A stretch of DNA of 64,000 nucleotides from NCBI GenBank assembly GCA_022822365.1, contig JAJEBV010000037.1, positions 19,327 through 83,326 on the forward strand, read 5' to 3'. Positions 18,061-26,961 of this stretch are shown here, piece by piece. The stretch comes from Thermoanaerobaculia bacterium (GTDB lineage: Bacteria > Acidobacteriota > Thermoanaerobaculia > Multivoradales > Multivoraceae). A program made the position numbers and the translations under genes. The stretch's first letter is position 1; each line of letters opens with the position of its first letter. Below the pieces are notes generated by a model, which saw nothing but the letters and a program-made list of their open reading frames with translations, made no database searches and was not told where the DNA came from.

Positions 18061-19263
18061 ATGAAGATGCGGCGCTGGGTTTTTTGGGGCGTGGGGCTGG
18101 TCGTGGTCGCGGCCGCGGCGATCTTCGGAACGCGACCGCAGCCGGTGCCGGCGGAGGTTGCCCAGGTCACGCGAGGGCCGCTGGAGGTGACGATCGACGA
18201 AGAGGGCGAGACGAGGGTCCGGGATCGCTTCGTCATCTCGGCGCCGCTGGCCGGTCGGGTCCTGCGGATCGAACTGGAGCCGGGCGACACCGTGGTGGCC
18301 GGCGACACCGTGCTGGCGGTCTTCCTGCCCTCGGCGCCGGTGCTGCTCGACGCCCGCAGCCGGGCCGAGGCGGAGGCGGTGGTGGAGACCGCGACGGCCG
18401 CCCTCGGCCAGGCCGAGGCGCACTACGAGCGAGCGGCCGCGGAACTCGCCTTCTCCCGTTCCGAGGCGGGGCGATACCTGCGGCTCAGCCAGGAGGGAAT
18501 CGTCTCGGTCGAGGCGATGGAGAGCGCCCAGTTGGACCTCGACACCCGTCAGGAAGCGCTGGAGGCGGCCGAGTACGCCGTGCGCACGGCCCGAAGCGAA
18601 CTGCAGGCAGCGCGTGTGCGGCTGTTGCAGTTCAGCGCCGAGAGCGCCGAGGACCTGAATGGGGCGACGATTCGGATCGTGTCGCCGGTTTCGGGCGTCG
18701 TGCTGCGGCGGGTGCGGGAGAGCGAGTCCATCGTGCCCGCCGGCGAAGCCCTGCTCGAAGTTGGCGATCCGCGCCGGATCGAGGTGGTCACGGACTATCT
18801 TTCGAAGGACGCCGTCCGGATGCGCTCGGGCCAGCGCGTGCTGATCGATCGCTGGGGCGGCGAGCGCCCCCTGCAGGGCCGTGTGCGGCGCGTGGAACCT
18901 TCGGGCTTCACGAAGATCTCGGCGCTCGGCGTCGAAGAGCAGCGGGTGAACGTGGTGATCGACATCGTCGATCCGCCGGGCGACTGGGCGGGCCTGGGCG
19001 ACGGATTCCGCGTCGAGACGCGGGTCGTCGTCTGGGAGAGCGACGACGAAGTGAAGGCGCCGACCGGGGCGCTTTTCCGGCGCGAAGAGAACTGGGCCGT
19101 GTTCGCGGTCGAGGGCCGCCGCGCGGCGCTCAGGCCGATCGAGGTGGGCGAGCGGAACGGACAGGAAGCCCAGGTGCTCGGCGGTCTCGATCCCGGCGAG
19201 CAGGTCGTCGTCTACCCGAGTGACAGCCTGAGCGACGGTTCGCCGGTCTCGGCTGAACTCTGA
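18061..19263 (+). CDS. HlyD/RND-type periplasmic adaptor protein
   Basis: A 400-residue membrane-fusion protein. A single N-terminal TM helix (WVFWGVGLVVVAAAAIFG) anchors it in the inner membrane. The first half of a lipoyl-like barrel (DRFVISAPLAGRVLRIELEPGDTV) is followed by a coiled-coil hairpin (about 95-200, Ala/Glu-rich). The second barrel half (GATIRIVSPVSGVVLRRVRESE) and a C-terminal beta domain follow. It would bridge the FtsX-type permease encoded 14 bp upstream to an outer-membrane channel. It is the last gene of the 13-kb plus-strand run. Its stop codon and the stop of the converging LLM gene lie in a short inverted repeat (19261-19266 / 19274-19279). Confidence 0.87.
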   Translation: MKMRRWVFWGVGLVVVAAAAIFGTRPQPVPAEVAQVTRGPLEVTIDEEGETRVRDRFVISAPLAGRVLRIELEPGDTVVAGDTVLAVFLPSAPVLLDARSRAEAEAVVETATAALGQAEAHYERAAAELAFSRSEAGRYLRLSQEGIVSVEAMESAQLDLDTRQEALEAAEYAVRTARSELQAARVRLLQFSAESAEDLNGATIRIVSPVSGVVLRRVRESESIVPAGEALLEVGDPRRIEVVTDYLSKDAVRMRSGQRVLIDRWGGERPLQGRVRRVEPSGFTKISALGVEEQRVNVVIDIVDPPGDWAGLGDGFRVETRVVVWESDDEVKAPTGALFRREENWAVFAVEGRRAALRPIEVGERNGQEAQVLGGLDPGEQVVVYPSDSLSDGSPVSAEL

Positions 19264-19276
19264 CCGCCGCTGACGG

Positions 19277-20407
19277 TCAGGTCGAGAGCGGGGCGATGAC
19301 GCCCTCGGCGAACTCGTTCAGCATCGCCAGCTCTTCATCCTGCTCGAACCAGCCGACGTGGTGCCAGAGGAAGAACTCCTCGATGCCGAACGTCTCGTGC
19401 AGGCGGCCGACGTGGTCGAGCACCTCCTGCCGCGAACCCATCCACATCCGCCCCATGGGGACGTGGTAGGGCGGCGCGTTGTAGGCGAAGTTGAACAGCC
19501 ACTCGAAGCCATCGTAGAGCTTCTTCGTCTCAGCCGGGTTCCGGCCCATGATCAGGTGTCCGCCCAGGGCCAGCATGTCGTTCGCGCCGATGATCCGGCC
19601 GTGGTTCAGGGCTTCCTCCAGGCAGATGTCGAGGGTCAGGGGGATGAACTCCTCCTTCGACTCGTTGAACATGCCCATCATCTTGCCGCCTTCGCGGGCC
19701 CAGAACTTCGCGGTTCCCATGCTGTAGCTGAAGGGTGCGTAGACGGGTGGGTGGGGGTCGTTCTGCAACGGCCGCGGCACGATGCCGATCTCCTTCAGCG
19801 TCCCGTCGGCCGTCACCGAGCCGGGTGACCATTGGTTCGTGGGCCCGAAGCTCCAGTCCATCGGCGGCGGCGCCTGCCAGAACTCGCCGGTGAGGCTCAC
19901 GACCTCCTGAGTCCAGAGCGCCTTGACGAGCCGCCAGTTCTCCTCGAACGCACGCCGGTTGCGGGCGTCCACTTCCGACTTGTCGGAGTGGGTCGCCGTG
20001 ATCCCGATGTGCTGGCCGAAGGTTCCCGTCCAGCGGGGCGTGTTGCCCCTGGTGAAGCCGGCGAACATGCGGCCGCCGGTGAAGTGGTCGAGCATCGCCA
20101 GGTTCTCGGCCAACTGGATCGGATTGACGGCGGTCAGGTTCATCCCGAGCTGGCCGACGCGCATCTGTTCCGTGTGCTGGGCGACGAAGTAGTCCCAGAA
20201 CAGCGGATTCGTCGTTGTCTCGATGCCCTCCACCTGGAGATGCTGCTCGGTCATGCAGAAGCCCGTGTAGCCGACCGACTCGGCGAACGTCATCTGCGCC
20301 TTCAGGTTCGCCATCAGGGCCTGGAAGCGGTTCGGATCCGACCCGGCGCGGCCGACACGCTCGCCGAGGCGCCGCATGTACGGGATGGCAAGGATGACGA
20401 ACTCCAT
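19277..20407 (-). CDS. LLM-class flavin-dependent oxidoreductase (luciferase-like)
   Basis: A 376-residue TIM-barrel flavoprotein of the bacterial luciferase-like superfamily. Typical parts are the AESVGYTGFCMTEQH strand-helix near residue 40, LGMNLTAVNPIQLAENLAMLDHFTGGRMFAGFTRG, and the long C-terminal region with FGIEEFFLWHHVGW. Members are two-component monooxygenases or F420/FMN oxidoreductases. It is the last gene of a minus-strand operon and its ATG overlaps the stop of the Rieske gene by one base (TGATG). This suggests that the two oxygenases act in one degradation pathway. No flavin reductase is encoded in the operon. Substrate unknown. Confidence 0.86.
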   Translation of the reverse strand: MEFVILAIPYMRRLGERVGRAGSDPNRFQALMANLKAQMTFAESVGYTGFCMTEQHLQVEGIETTTNPLFWDYFVAQHTEQMRVGQLGMNLTAVNPIQLAENLAMLDHFTGGRMFAGFTRGNTPRWTGTFGQHIGITATHSDKSEVDARNRRAFEENWRLVKALWTQEVVSLTGEFWQAPPPMDWSFGPTNQWSPGSVTADGTLKEIGIVPRPLQNDPHPPVYAPFSYSMGTAKFWAREGGKMMGMFNESKEEFIPLTLDICLEEALNHGRIIGANDMLALGGHLIMGRNPAETKKLYDGFEWLFNFAYNAPPYHVPMGRMWMGSRQEVLDHVGRLHETFGIEEFFLWHHVGWFEQDEELAMLNEFAEGVIAPLST

Positions 20408-21585
20408 CAACCGCCCACCTTGCCGGCGTCTCCGTTCAGGTAGTCCAGCACACTCTGCTGGAAGTGCATGATCGGCGACTCGGCGCCGGAACCGGCGGCC
20501 ATCGGGCCGACCTCGAACTTCGGGGACCGCAGGTTGCGCTGGATCATCTCGCAGATCCACATGTCCTCGAGCTGGAAGTTGCCGGATTCCATCGGGTGCC
20601 CTTCCTGGTTGGCCAGGCTGATCAGTGTGGGCGACTTGCCCGCGTCGGCGCGGGAGGCCGATCCGTAGGTCGTCCAGCTCTGCGTCCACATCATCGTCAG
20701 GTCGGGGCTCTTCGGCTCCAGCATCGAAACGTGGAATCCCCAGGGGCTCGGCGACAGGATGGTCAGGGGAAAGAGCATGACCACGCCCGGATAGAAGCTC
20801 TCCTCGTGGCCCGGCAGACGGGTCGCGCCCGCGCCGTCGGCGAGTTCGGCCGAGAGCACGGTGGACGATTGCGGATCGCCTTCCCGCTCGGTGGAGTACC
20901 AGACGGTGTGACGGCCCACCGGGTGCCAGAGGTTCCGGTCGGGATAGACGCTGCCCAGGGTCTGGTTGTGGAGATAGCCGAGGTGGTAGCCGTCGATCGC
21001 GTTCTCGTAGAAGACCTTCCAGTTGCAGTGCATCTCGTAGCGCACGTCGCCGGCGTAGCTCAGGCTGCCGTCGGCCAGGTCGTGGGGCCAGGCGTGGTCG
21101 TCGAGTCCGGCGATCCACTGGTCGAACGGTTCGGGCGGGTCCGGATCGGGGTTCACGTAGACCATCCCGCGGTGGGAGCCGACCGAGGCTCGATGCAGCG
21201 ACAGACGCTCGCGCGGAGCCGTGCCGAAGCACTCGGCCTCGTTGGGCACCCCTCGCAGCGCGCCGTTCGTCTCGTAGGTCCAGCGGTGGTAGGGGCAGCG
21301 GATGGTCGAGCCCACGTTGCCGCTGCCCTCGACGATCTCGCAGCCGCGGTGGCGGCAGATGTTGTGGAAGGCCTGGAGCTCTCCGGCGTCGTCCCGGAGC
21401 ACGAAGAGCGAGTGGTTCATCAGCCGGCAGGCGCGGAAGTCGCCGGGTTCCTTGAGGTCCTCCTCGGTCGCTGCCCAGACCCAGGAGCGGTCGAACAGGC
21501 CGTGGACTTCCCGGTCTAGCCAGCCGTTGTCGAAGTAGGCCTCCGGGGGCAGTAGCTGGCGGGGATGGTCGAAGGTTGTCGTCAC
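20407..21585 (-). CDS. Rieske-type aromatic-ring-hydroxylating oxygenase, alpha subunit
   Basis: A 392-residue protein. The N-terminal Rieske [2Fe-2S] domain has CRH (Cys77, His79) and CPYH (Cys97, His100). The catalytic domain has the mononuclear iron motif in NWKVFYENAIDGYHLGYLH, where Asp-x2-His-x4-His gives the Asn/Asp, two His and downstream acid arrangement of the family. It should hydroxylate or demethylate an aromatic or quaternary-amine substrate with electrons from a reductase that is not encoded here. The GTG start at 21585 is decided by AAAGGAG eight bases upstream and by GTGA overlap with the TetR stop. It lies between a TetR regulator and an LLM flavoprotein in one operon. Confidence 0.9.
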   Translation of the reverse strand: MTTTFDHPRQLLPPEAYFDNGWLDREVHGLFDRSWVWAATEEDLKEPGDFRACRLMNHSLFVLRDDAGELQAFHNICRHRGCEIVEGSGNVGSTIRCPYHRWTYETNGALRGVPNEAECFGTAPRERLSLHRASVGSHRGMVYVNPDPDPPEPFDQWIAGLDDHAWPHDLADGSLSYAGDVRYEMHCNWKVFYENAIDGYHLGYLHNQTLGSVYPDRNLWHPVGRHTVWYSTEREGDPQSSTVLSAELADGAGATRLPGHEESFYPGVVMLFPLTILSPSPWGFHVSMLEPKSPDLTMMWTQSWTTYGSASRADAGKSPTLISLANQEGHPMESGNFQLEDMWICEMIQRNLRSPKFEVGPMAAGSGAESPIMHFQQSVLDYLNGDAGKVGG

Positions 21586-22154
21586 GGTTGCTTCTCCTTT
21601 CCGAGTCCGTACAGAAGGGTCCTGGTGGCCAGGTCCGCGGCGTCCGCCGCGGCGATCCGGCCGGAGGCGACTTCGTTCCACGCGCTCCAGATGAGTTGGT
21701 CGATCTGTGCGACCACCCAGGCGGTCGGCACGTCGGCGGCGACGGCGCCCTCGGACTTGAGGCGTCCGACCAGGGCCGCGACCTGTTCGAGTTGCCGCCG
21801 GTACTCGGCAGTCGTGTGTTCGTCGCCGATCTCCGCGCGGTAGAGAAAGCTGTAACGGTCCCCCAGCGGAATCACGGCTTCGAACATGCCCTGCAGTTGC
21901 CGGCGGGCGCTCGCGCCCTGGACGATGGTCGCGGCCACGGCTTCGTTCGTTTCCGCGATGCAGATCTCGGCCAGCAGCGTCAGCAACTCGTCGCGGTTCC
22001 TGAAGTGCCGGTGAAGCGTCGCCCGGCCGACTCCGGCGTGGAGGGCGACCTCGCTGAAGGTCGCTCCGGGATTGCGCGACCAGAGGCGGATCGCGGCGTC
22101 GATGATGGCGTCACGGGCGGTGGGACGCGGACTGGGGTTCAGTGCTGGTCTCAT
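21582..22154 (-). CDS. TetR family transcriptional regulator
   Basis: A 190-residue regulator. The N-terminal helix-turn-helix reads ARDAIIDAAIRLWSRNPGATFSEVALHAGVGRATLHRHFRNRDELLTLL, a canonical TetR DNA-binding domain. The remainder is a helical ligand-binding domain. The start ATG 22154 has GAGGTG six bases upstream and lies 4 bp after the large cytochrome gene. Its stop overlaps the Rieske gene start. Embedded in the operon, it probably represses the operon promoter (25426-25454) and is released by a pathway substrate. That inference rests on position and on the dyad in the promoter. Confidence 0.88.
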   Translation of the reverse strand: MRPALNPSPRPTARDAIIDAAIRLWSRNPGATFSEVALHAGVGRATLHRHFRNRDELLTLLAEICIAETNEAVAATIVQGASARRQLQGMFEAVIPLGDRYSFLYRAEIGDEHTTAEYRRQLEQVAALVGRLKSEGAVAADVPTAWVVAQIDQLIWSAWNEVASGRIAAADAADLATRTLLYGLGKEKQP

Positions 22155-22158
22155 GCGT

Positions 22159-25100
22159 TCACCTCGATGCGATCGATTCGCAGGCATCGCCGATGCCGTT
22201 CCCGTCGGCGTCGGCCTGGTTGCGGTTGGAAGCGGCGGGGCAGTTGTCCAGGCCGTCCAGGATGGTGTCGCGATCGCGGTCGATCCCCATCCGCCGGCCG
22301 GAGCCGGGCGGCGCGCAGGTGTAGGTGACGGGAGTGCCGCCGGTGGCGAGTGTTCGCAGGCGCGACGGCGTCCATCGCTCGCCCCGGTCATCGAGGAAGT
22401 GGCCGTTTCCGAGTCGAATCCATCCGCGCGGTTGCCCGGCCACCGTGGCCTTGGCGATCAGGTCGCACTCGGTGACCGAACCGCCGAGGACGGCCGACTG
22501 GAACGAGACCCGGGCGCGGTGCGTCAACAGGTCGACGCGCGGGCTGGCTGCAGAGGCGTTCGTCGCGTCCAGGGTGACCTGCTGCCCGACGATCGGCGCC
22601 AGGTCCGTGTCGAACTCCATCAGGTAGTCGACGAGGCCCTGGCGCACCTCGTCGTCCGGGATGCCGATGTCCATGCCGTCGCTGAAACTGCAGCCGAAGA
22701 CATCGCCGGAGCGGCGGCCGCCCGGCAGGCCGAGTTCGGCGCAGGTCGTGGTGCCGTCGTCGAAGACGGCGCCCTGAAGGAAGTTGAAGAGCTTGTCCGT
22801 CGCGCCGTCGTGCAGAAAGCCGAACCCGCGGATCTGGTCGCCCTGGTGGGCGTCGGTGGTCGAGGGGAGGAAGTACTGCCGGTTCGGAAGGCCGAACATC
22901 CCGACCTTCTGGTAGAGGTTCCGCAGGTGCGGAACCTTGAGAATCAGCACCTCGCCGCCGTGCGACGCGTCGCCGGCGGTGCCGAAGAAGCCCTTTGCCG
23001 GGTCGTGACGGTGGCAGCCGGCACAGTTGCGCCCGTCGACCGCCGCGCCGTTCCGGTTGTCGGGCAGGTCAGTGGCGGCGTCGACGCCGTCGGAGCGGCG
23101 CGGCCCGTCGAAGAAGGCGTCTCCGAGCCGGGCGGACGGACTGTGCGCGTTGTTGAGCGGTTTGATCGGGTTCGGCGGCAACTGCACGGCCAGCATGAAG
23201 TCGGCGAACTCGTCCACGTCCCGCTCGAGCTGGATCACCTCGGCCGGCTTGGCGGCAGCGTTCACGCCGGAGAGCGTGACATCGAGCCCCAGCAGGCTCT
23301 CGAAGGCGACGATGAAGTTCTTGAACGAGAACTTCTCGTCCAGCGTCTTTCGGTCGTCGATCCCGAAGTAGCCGTTGGCCCGGTCGCCGCGCCAGTGCAT
23401 GTGGCCGTGGGTCGACATGCCCCGCATCGTCTGCGTGAACATGGGCCCCTTCATCGGCGAGAAGACGAGCTGGTCGCCGTTGCCGTTCACGTACGGCACC
23501 GTCTCGCAGCCCGGGTAGTGCCCGAAGATGTCGCAGGACAGCCAGAAGTCGGAGAAGGTCGGGAACGGCTGCGGGTTGGCCGTGTTGCCGTCGTCCGGAT
23601 TGCCGAGGTCCCAGCTCAAGTGATCCGTGTCGCCGAACACGTGGCAGCTCGCGCAGGAGGATTCGCCGTTGGACGAGGTCCGATTCGCGTCGTAGAGGAT
23701 CCGGCGTCCGGTCACCACTTCGGCGGGTTCCGGGTTGTGGAAGGAAACTGCCTGCCGGACGGTGCCGCTCACCGCGTCGACGACCTTCACGCTGCGCTCG
23801 AAGTGGGCGAACACGTAGAGCTGGCCGTTCGGACGGTTGTGCGTCTCGTCGAGCAGGAGGCCGGCGGGTCCGCCGGACACGTCCAGGTAGTTCGCGCTGA
23901 CGGAGGTCGGGTCGAACTCCTCTCCCTCGCCGTCCCACAGCGTGTCGTCCTCGAGAGCCGCGGTGTCGAACACGCCGATCCGGTCCGACCCCAGGGCCGC
24001 GACGTAGAGCTTCGCTCCGTCCGAGCTGACCTGGACTTCCAGAGGAGTCGAGAGGCTGTGCCGGCGAACGGCGGGGGACGACTTCAGGACGGAGTAGTCG
24101 ATGTGGCGGTTCAGGTGGCGCTTGCGGACGGTGCCCGTTCCAGGGTCGACGACGGTGATTTGCGCTCTGGCGATGTCCCCCTGAACGGTCGAGCCGCCGC
24201 GGACTCCCGGTCCCTCGAAGCGGACGTGGTTCCGTGCGTCCGTGTTGGCCACGTAGACACGGCCTGTCTTCGGATTCATGGCCATGTTGAACAGGGTCGT
24301 GCCGACGTGCGCGAAGTGGTCCTTCTCCTCGAGCGTGGCGGCGTCGATCGCGAAGACGTCCCGGTCGGGAAGGAAGAAGCGGATGCCGTTCGAGTAGTTC
24401 AGGCCGCGGGAGTCCCTCCATTCGCCGGACCCGTCGTCCCACTTCACGATCATCGCGGTGAACGGCGCGGGCTCGCCGTCGGCCCCGGTGCTCGGAAGCG
24501 GGCGGCCCATGGGCAGGGTCTTGTCTGTCGGACCGTTGGGAGAAGCCGTCGCATGCACAGCCGGGAGGTTGCCCGCCACGCAGGGCTGATCGCCGCGCCG
24601 GCGGTCCCAGGTCGCGCCAATGAAGAAGCCGCGGGGCGAGTCCTCGAAACCCCGGCACATCACTCCCTCGTGGATCACGCTGGTCTGGTTTCCCGAGTGG
24701 AACACCGCCGCATACACGGTGGAGCCGTCCGGGCTGACCGTTAGTGCGCGCGGCGTGTCGCCGAACAACTCGATGATCCGTAGCGGCGTGCCGCCGACTC
24801 CGGCGCCGGGATCCCCGGCGTCGAAGACCCAGACGTCCGCTCGGCCGACGCCCGCGGTGTGCAGTTGCGGGTCCCCGGCCCCGGGGACGCTGGCGATCGA
24901 CGGATGCGTGCGGTGCTGGCCGCGATGGGCCGTCGTGATGAAGGCCCGATTACGCGCGAAGACGATGTCCCGGGGTTCGTCGCCGACCAGGAGCGTGCGC
25001 TTGACGAAGGCGGCGCCGGGTGTGGCCGGGCTCGCTGCAAGCAGCGGACTGAGGTCCACGATGCTCACCGAGTCCGAGAGGTGGTTCACGACCCAGACCT

Positions 25101-25401
25101 CCGAGGCGTGGCGCGCGGCCACGGCGACGGGTTCCATGCCCACGGGAACCGATGCGCGGTGAGCCAGCGTGCCCGAGTCTCCGACGGTGAAGACCTCGAG
25201 GTGGTTGTCCGGCGTGTTCGTGACGAAGAGCAGGCTGCCGTCGGGGGAGAGAGCCAGCGGTCGAACGGGGCCCGACTCGAAGGCGATGAACTCCACCGCG
25301 TGGGCGCCGCCGGCGACGAGCAGCAGGATCAGGAACGCTGATGCGGTTCGGAGGGCTCGATTCCGGCGTCGGTGTCCAGCGTGAGGCGCGTTGAGGGGCA
25401 T
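22159..25401 (-). CDS. Exported diheme cytochrome with YVTN-type beta-propeller and calcium-binding tail
   Basis: A 1080-residue secreted protein. The signal peptide TASAFLILLLVAGGAHA is followed by YVTN/lactonase-like propeller repeats (RPLALSPDGSLLFVTNTPDNHLEVF, ARHASEVWVVNHLSDSVSIVDL, LEVQVSSDGAKLYVAALGSDRIGVFD). Two heme motifs follow, CASCH (583-587) and CAGCH (793-797), in a region resembling di-heme peroxidase/MauG-like proteins. The C terminus has a thrombospondin type 3-like calcium motif (DRDRDTILDGLDNCP, ADADGNGIGDAC). Such proteins probably oxidise a substrate outside the cytoplasm and pass electrons on. It is first in the operon with TetR, Rieske and LLM genes. The start ATG has AGGAGAG upstream and a clear promoter. 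Confidence 0.83.
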   Translation of the reverse strand: MPLNAPHAGHRRRNRALRTASAFLILLLVAGGAHAVEFIAFESGPVRPLALSPDGSLLFVTNTPDNHLEVFTVGDSGTLAHRASVPVGMEPVAVAARHASEVWVVNHLSDSVSIVDLSPLLAASPATPGAAFVKRTLLVGDEPRDIVFARNRAFITTAHRGQHRTHPSIASVPGAGDPQLHTAGVGRADVWVFDAGDPGAGVGGTPLRIIELFGDTPRALTVSPDGSTVYAAVFHSGNQTSVIHEGVMCRGFEDSPRGFFIGATWDRRRGDQPCVAGNLPAVHATASPNGPTDKTLPMGRPLPSTGADGEPAPFTAMIVKWDDGSGEWRDSRGLNYSNGIRFFLPDRDVFAIDAATLEEKDHFAHVGTTLFNMAMNPKTGRVYVANTDARNHVRFEGPGVRGGSTVQGDIARAQITVVDPGTGTVRKRHLNRHIDYSVLKSSPAVRRHSLSTPLEVQVSSDGAKLYVAALGSDRIGVFDTAALEDDTLWDGEGEEFDPTSVSANYLDVSGGPAGLLLDETHNRPNGQLYVFAHFERSVKVVDAVSGTVRQAVSFHNPEPAEVVTGRRILYDANRTSSNGESSCASCHVFGDTDHLSWDLGNPDDGNTANPQPFPTFSDFWLSCDIFGHYPGCETVPYVNGNGDQLVFSPMKGPMFTQTMRGMSTHGHMHWRGDRANGYFGIDDRKTLDEKFSFKNFIVAFESLLGLDVTLSGVNAAAKPAEVIQLERDVDEFADFMLAVQLPPNPIKPLNNAHSPSARLGDAFFDGPRRSDGVDAATDLPDNRNGAAVDGRNCAGCHRHDPAKGFFGTAGDASHGGEVLILKVPHLRNLYQKVGMFGLPNRQYFLPSTTDAHQGDQIRGFGFLHDGATDKLFNFLQGAVFDDGTTTCAELGLPGGRRSGDVFGCSFSDGMDIGIPDDEVRQGLVDYLMEFDTDLAPIVGQQVTLDATNASAASPRVDLLTHRARVSFQSAVLGGSVTECDLIAKATVAGQPRGWIRLGNGHFLDDRGERWTPSRLRTLATGGTPVTYTCAPPGSGRRMGIDRDRDTILDGLDNCPAASNRNQADADGNGIGDACESIASR

Positions 25402-25425
25402 CGTGTCGGTCTCTCCTGACCCGGG

Positions 25426-25454
25426 ATGGTACAGAACTGTCTCAAGAGAGTCAA
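25426..25454 (-). promoter_or_regulatory. Sigma-70-like promoter with overlapping 16-bp dyad (candidate TetR operator)
   Basis: On the minus strand TTGACT (25454-25449) and TACCAT (25431-25426) are separated by exactly 17 bp. This would start the mRNA about 18 bases before the ATG at 25401, which has a good Shine-Dalgarno sequence. An imperfect palindrome ACTnTCTnnAGAnAGT (25436-25451) fills the spacer and the end of the -35. Its size and position suit repression by the TetR protein encoded in the same operon. This is the best promoter in the window. Confidence 0.6.
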
Positions 25455-25461
25455 CACAAGT

Positions 25462-26889
25462 TCAATCGGTTCGTTTCGGGCTCGAAAGCGATTGAGTCTG
25501 CTCGCCAGCGAGCGCGGCGAGGTTCTCCTCGTGCCGCCGCCGATTCAACCGGTAGTGGCGAAGAACGAAGATGGCCAGGAGGTAGAGAACAGCCAGCACC
25601 GGGCCGTACAGCCATCCCAGGCGCTCGACCATCGACTGTTCGATCGAGGACGCGTCGGCCTGGGTGGGGAAGTTGATCGCCGTCAGCAGCAGACCCCCGA
25701 TCCAGATTCCCAGTCCCGTGGCGACCTTGCTGGTGAAAGAAAGAACGGCGGAGACGAGTCCCTCCTCCCGGCGGCCCGTGACCACGGCGCGGGCGTCGAC
25801 GACGTCCGCGACCATCGAGGCGCTCACGGTGCTCGTCATCACGATGAGAGCCACCTGGGCAACGCCGATCGCGACCATCGACGGAAAGAGCGCTGAGTGG
25901 CCGGCTGGCGGGAAGGCGCCCAGCAGGGAGAGGATGACCGGGCCGCTTCCGGCCAGAAGCGACAGGGCCGAGAGCCTGATCAGGACGGCCCTCTTGTCGC
26001 GGCCCCGGCTGGCTACCGGCAGCAGGGCGATGGCGAGCAGGGGCGATGCGAGTTGGGCGGCGAGGATGGAACTCGTCTGCGTGCTGTCGAAGCCCCAGAA
26101 CCAGGGCTGCATGTAGGCCCACATCGCGGTCGCGGTGCCGCTGGCCGCGGCGGTCAGGGCCGTCGAGGCCAGGATCGCCGCCAGACTGCCGTCTCTCAGC
26201 GTTGCCAGCGTCTCTTCCAGGACCCGTCGAGCCGCGGCCCGTTCGGGCGGCGGTGCCGCGAGCGTGGGGATGTGTCGGTGAGTCGCCGCGGCGGCGAGTA
26301 CCAGACAGAGGATGAGCGCGCAGGCGGTGATCAGACCGGCCTGTTCGTACCCGGCGCGGCGCAGGATGCCGGTGCCGTCCAGGTAGTCGGGGCTGTCGGC
26401 CAGCCACCAGACGTACATCGAAACCGCCATCAGGGTGCCGAAGAACCAACCGCCGGCGTAGGAGAAGTTCATCAGCCGGGTCCGGTCCTCGTAGCCTGGG
26501 GCGAGTTCCGGCAGCAGGGCGTTGAAGGGGACGGTGTGCATCGTCACCGCCAACCGCAGCGCGACCGTGAAACCGGCGAGCCAGAGGAACGTTGCCGGCT
26601 GCGAGAGGTCGGGAGGCCTCCAGAGGAAGTAGTAGCAGAGAGGAATGGGGAGGACGGCCGCGTAGAGGAACGGATGTCGTCGCCCGAGCCGGCTCCGGAG
26701 CCGGTCCGACCAGCGCCCGACCAGTGGGTCGGAGACCGCGTCCACTACGAGCGCCAGCAGCAGCGCGGAGCCGGCGAGCGCCGGGTCCAGGCCGACTACC
26801 TGGCTGTAGTAGATCAGCAGGAAGTAGGAGACGCCGTTGGTCACCAGGCCGCTCGCCGTCCCGGAGGCGGTGAAGGCCAGACGGTTCAA
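25462..26889 (-). CDS. MFS transporter, GPH/MelB-like sugar:cation symporter family
   Basis: A 475-residue polytopic protein with about 12 hydrophobic segments. VDAVSDPLVGRWSDRLRSRLGRRHPFLYAAVLPIPLCYYFLW near residues 50-90 is the MFS_2 (glycoside-pentoside-hexuronide symporter) signature loop, with the D-P-x-x-G-x-x-S-D motif. The central part HTVPFNALLPELAPGYEDRTRLMNF also fits this family. The substrate could be a sugar, glucuronide or another organic solute. The start codon appears to be TTG at 26889, preceded by CAGGGG; no better start is visible because the protein begins directly with the first TM helix. It lies between the Rieske operon and a DUF2911-like gene on the same strand. Confidence 0.83.
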   Translation of the reverse strand: MNRLAFTASGTASGLVTNGVSYFLLIYYSQVVGLDPALAGSALLLALVVDAVSDPLVGRWSDRLRSRLGRRHPFLYAAVLPIPLCYYFLWRPPDLSQPATFLWLAGFTVALRLAVTMHTVPFNALLPELAPGYEDRTRLMNFSYAGGWFFGTLMAVSMYVWWLADSPDYLDGTGILRRAGYEQAGLITACALILCLVLAAAATHRHIPTLAAPPPERAAARRVLEETLATLRDGSLAAILASTALTAAASGTATAMWAYMQPWFWGFDSTQTSSILAAQLASPLLAIALLPVASRGRDKRAVLIRLSALSLLAGSGPVILSLLGAFPPAGHSALFPSMVAIGVAQVALIVMTSTVSASMVADVVDARAVVTGRREEGLVSAVLSFTSKVATGLGIWIGGLLLTAINFPTQADASSIEQSMVERLGWLYGPVLAVLYLLAIFVLRHYRLNRRRHEENLAALAGEQTQSLSSPKRTD

Positions 26890-26961
26890 CGGCGACTACC
26901 CCCTGAGCCAGTCATGCCGGCGGCGGCTTTCCGTACGTGGTGAGGCTCACCCGGGCGGTTC

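Noticed and set aside
19261..19279. A bidirectional terminator covering both stop codons of the HlyD and LLM genes.
   Set aside because: The stem is only 6 bp with a 7-nt loop and no T-run; it may be chance.
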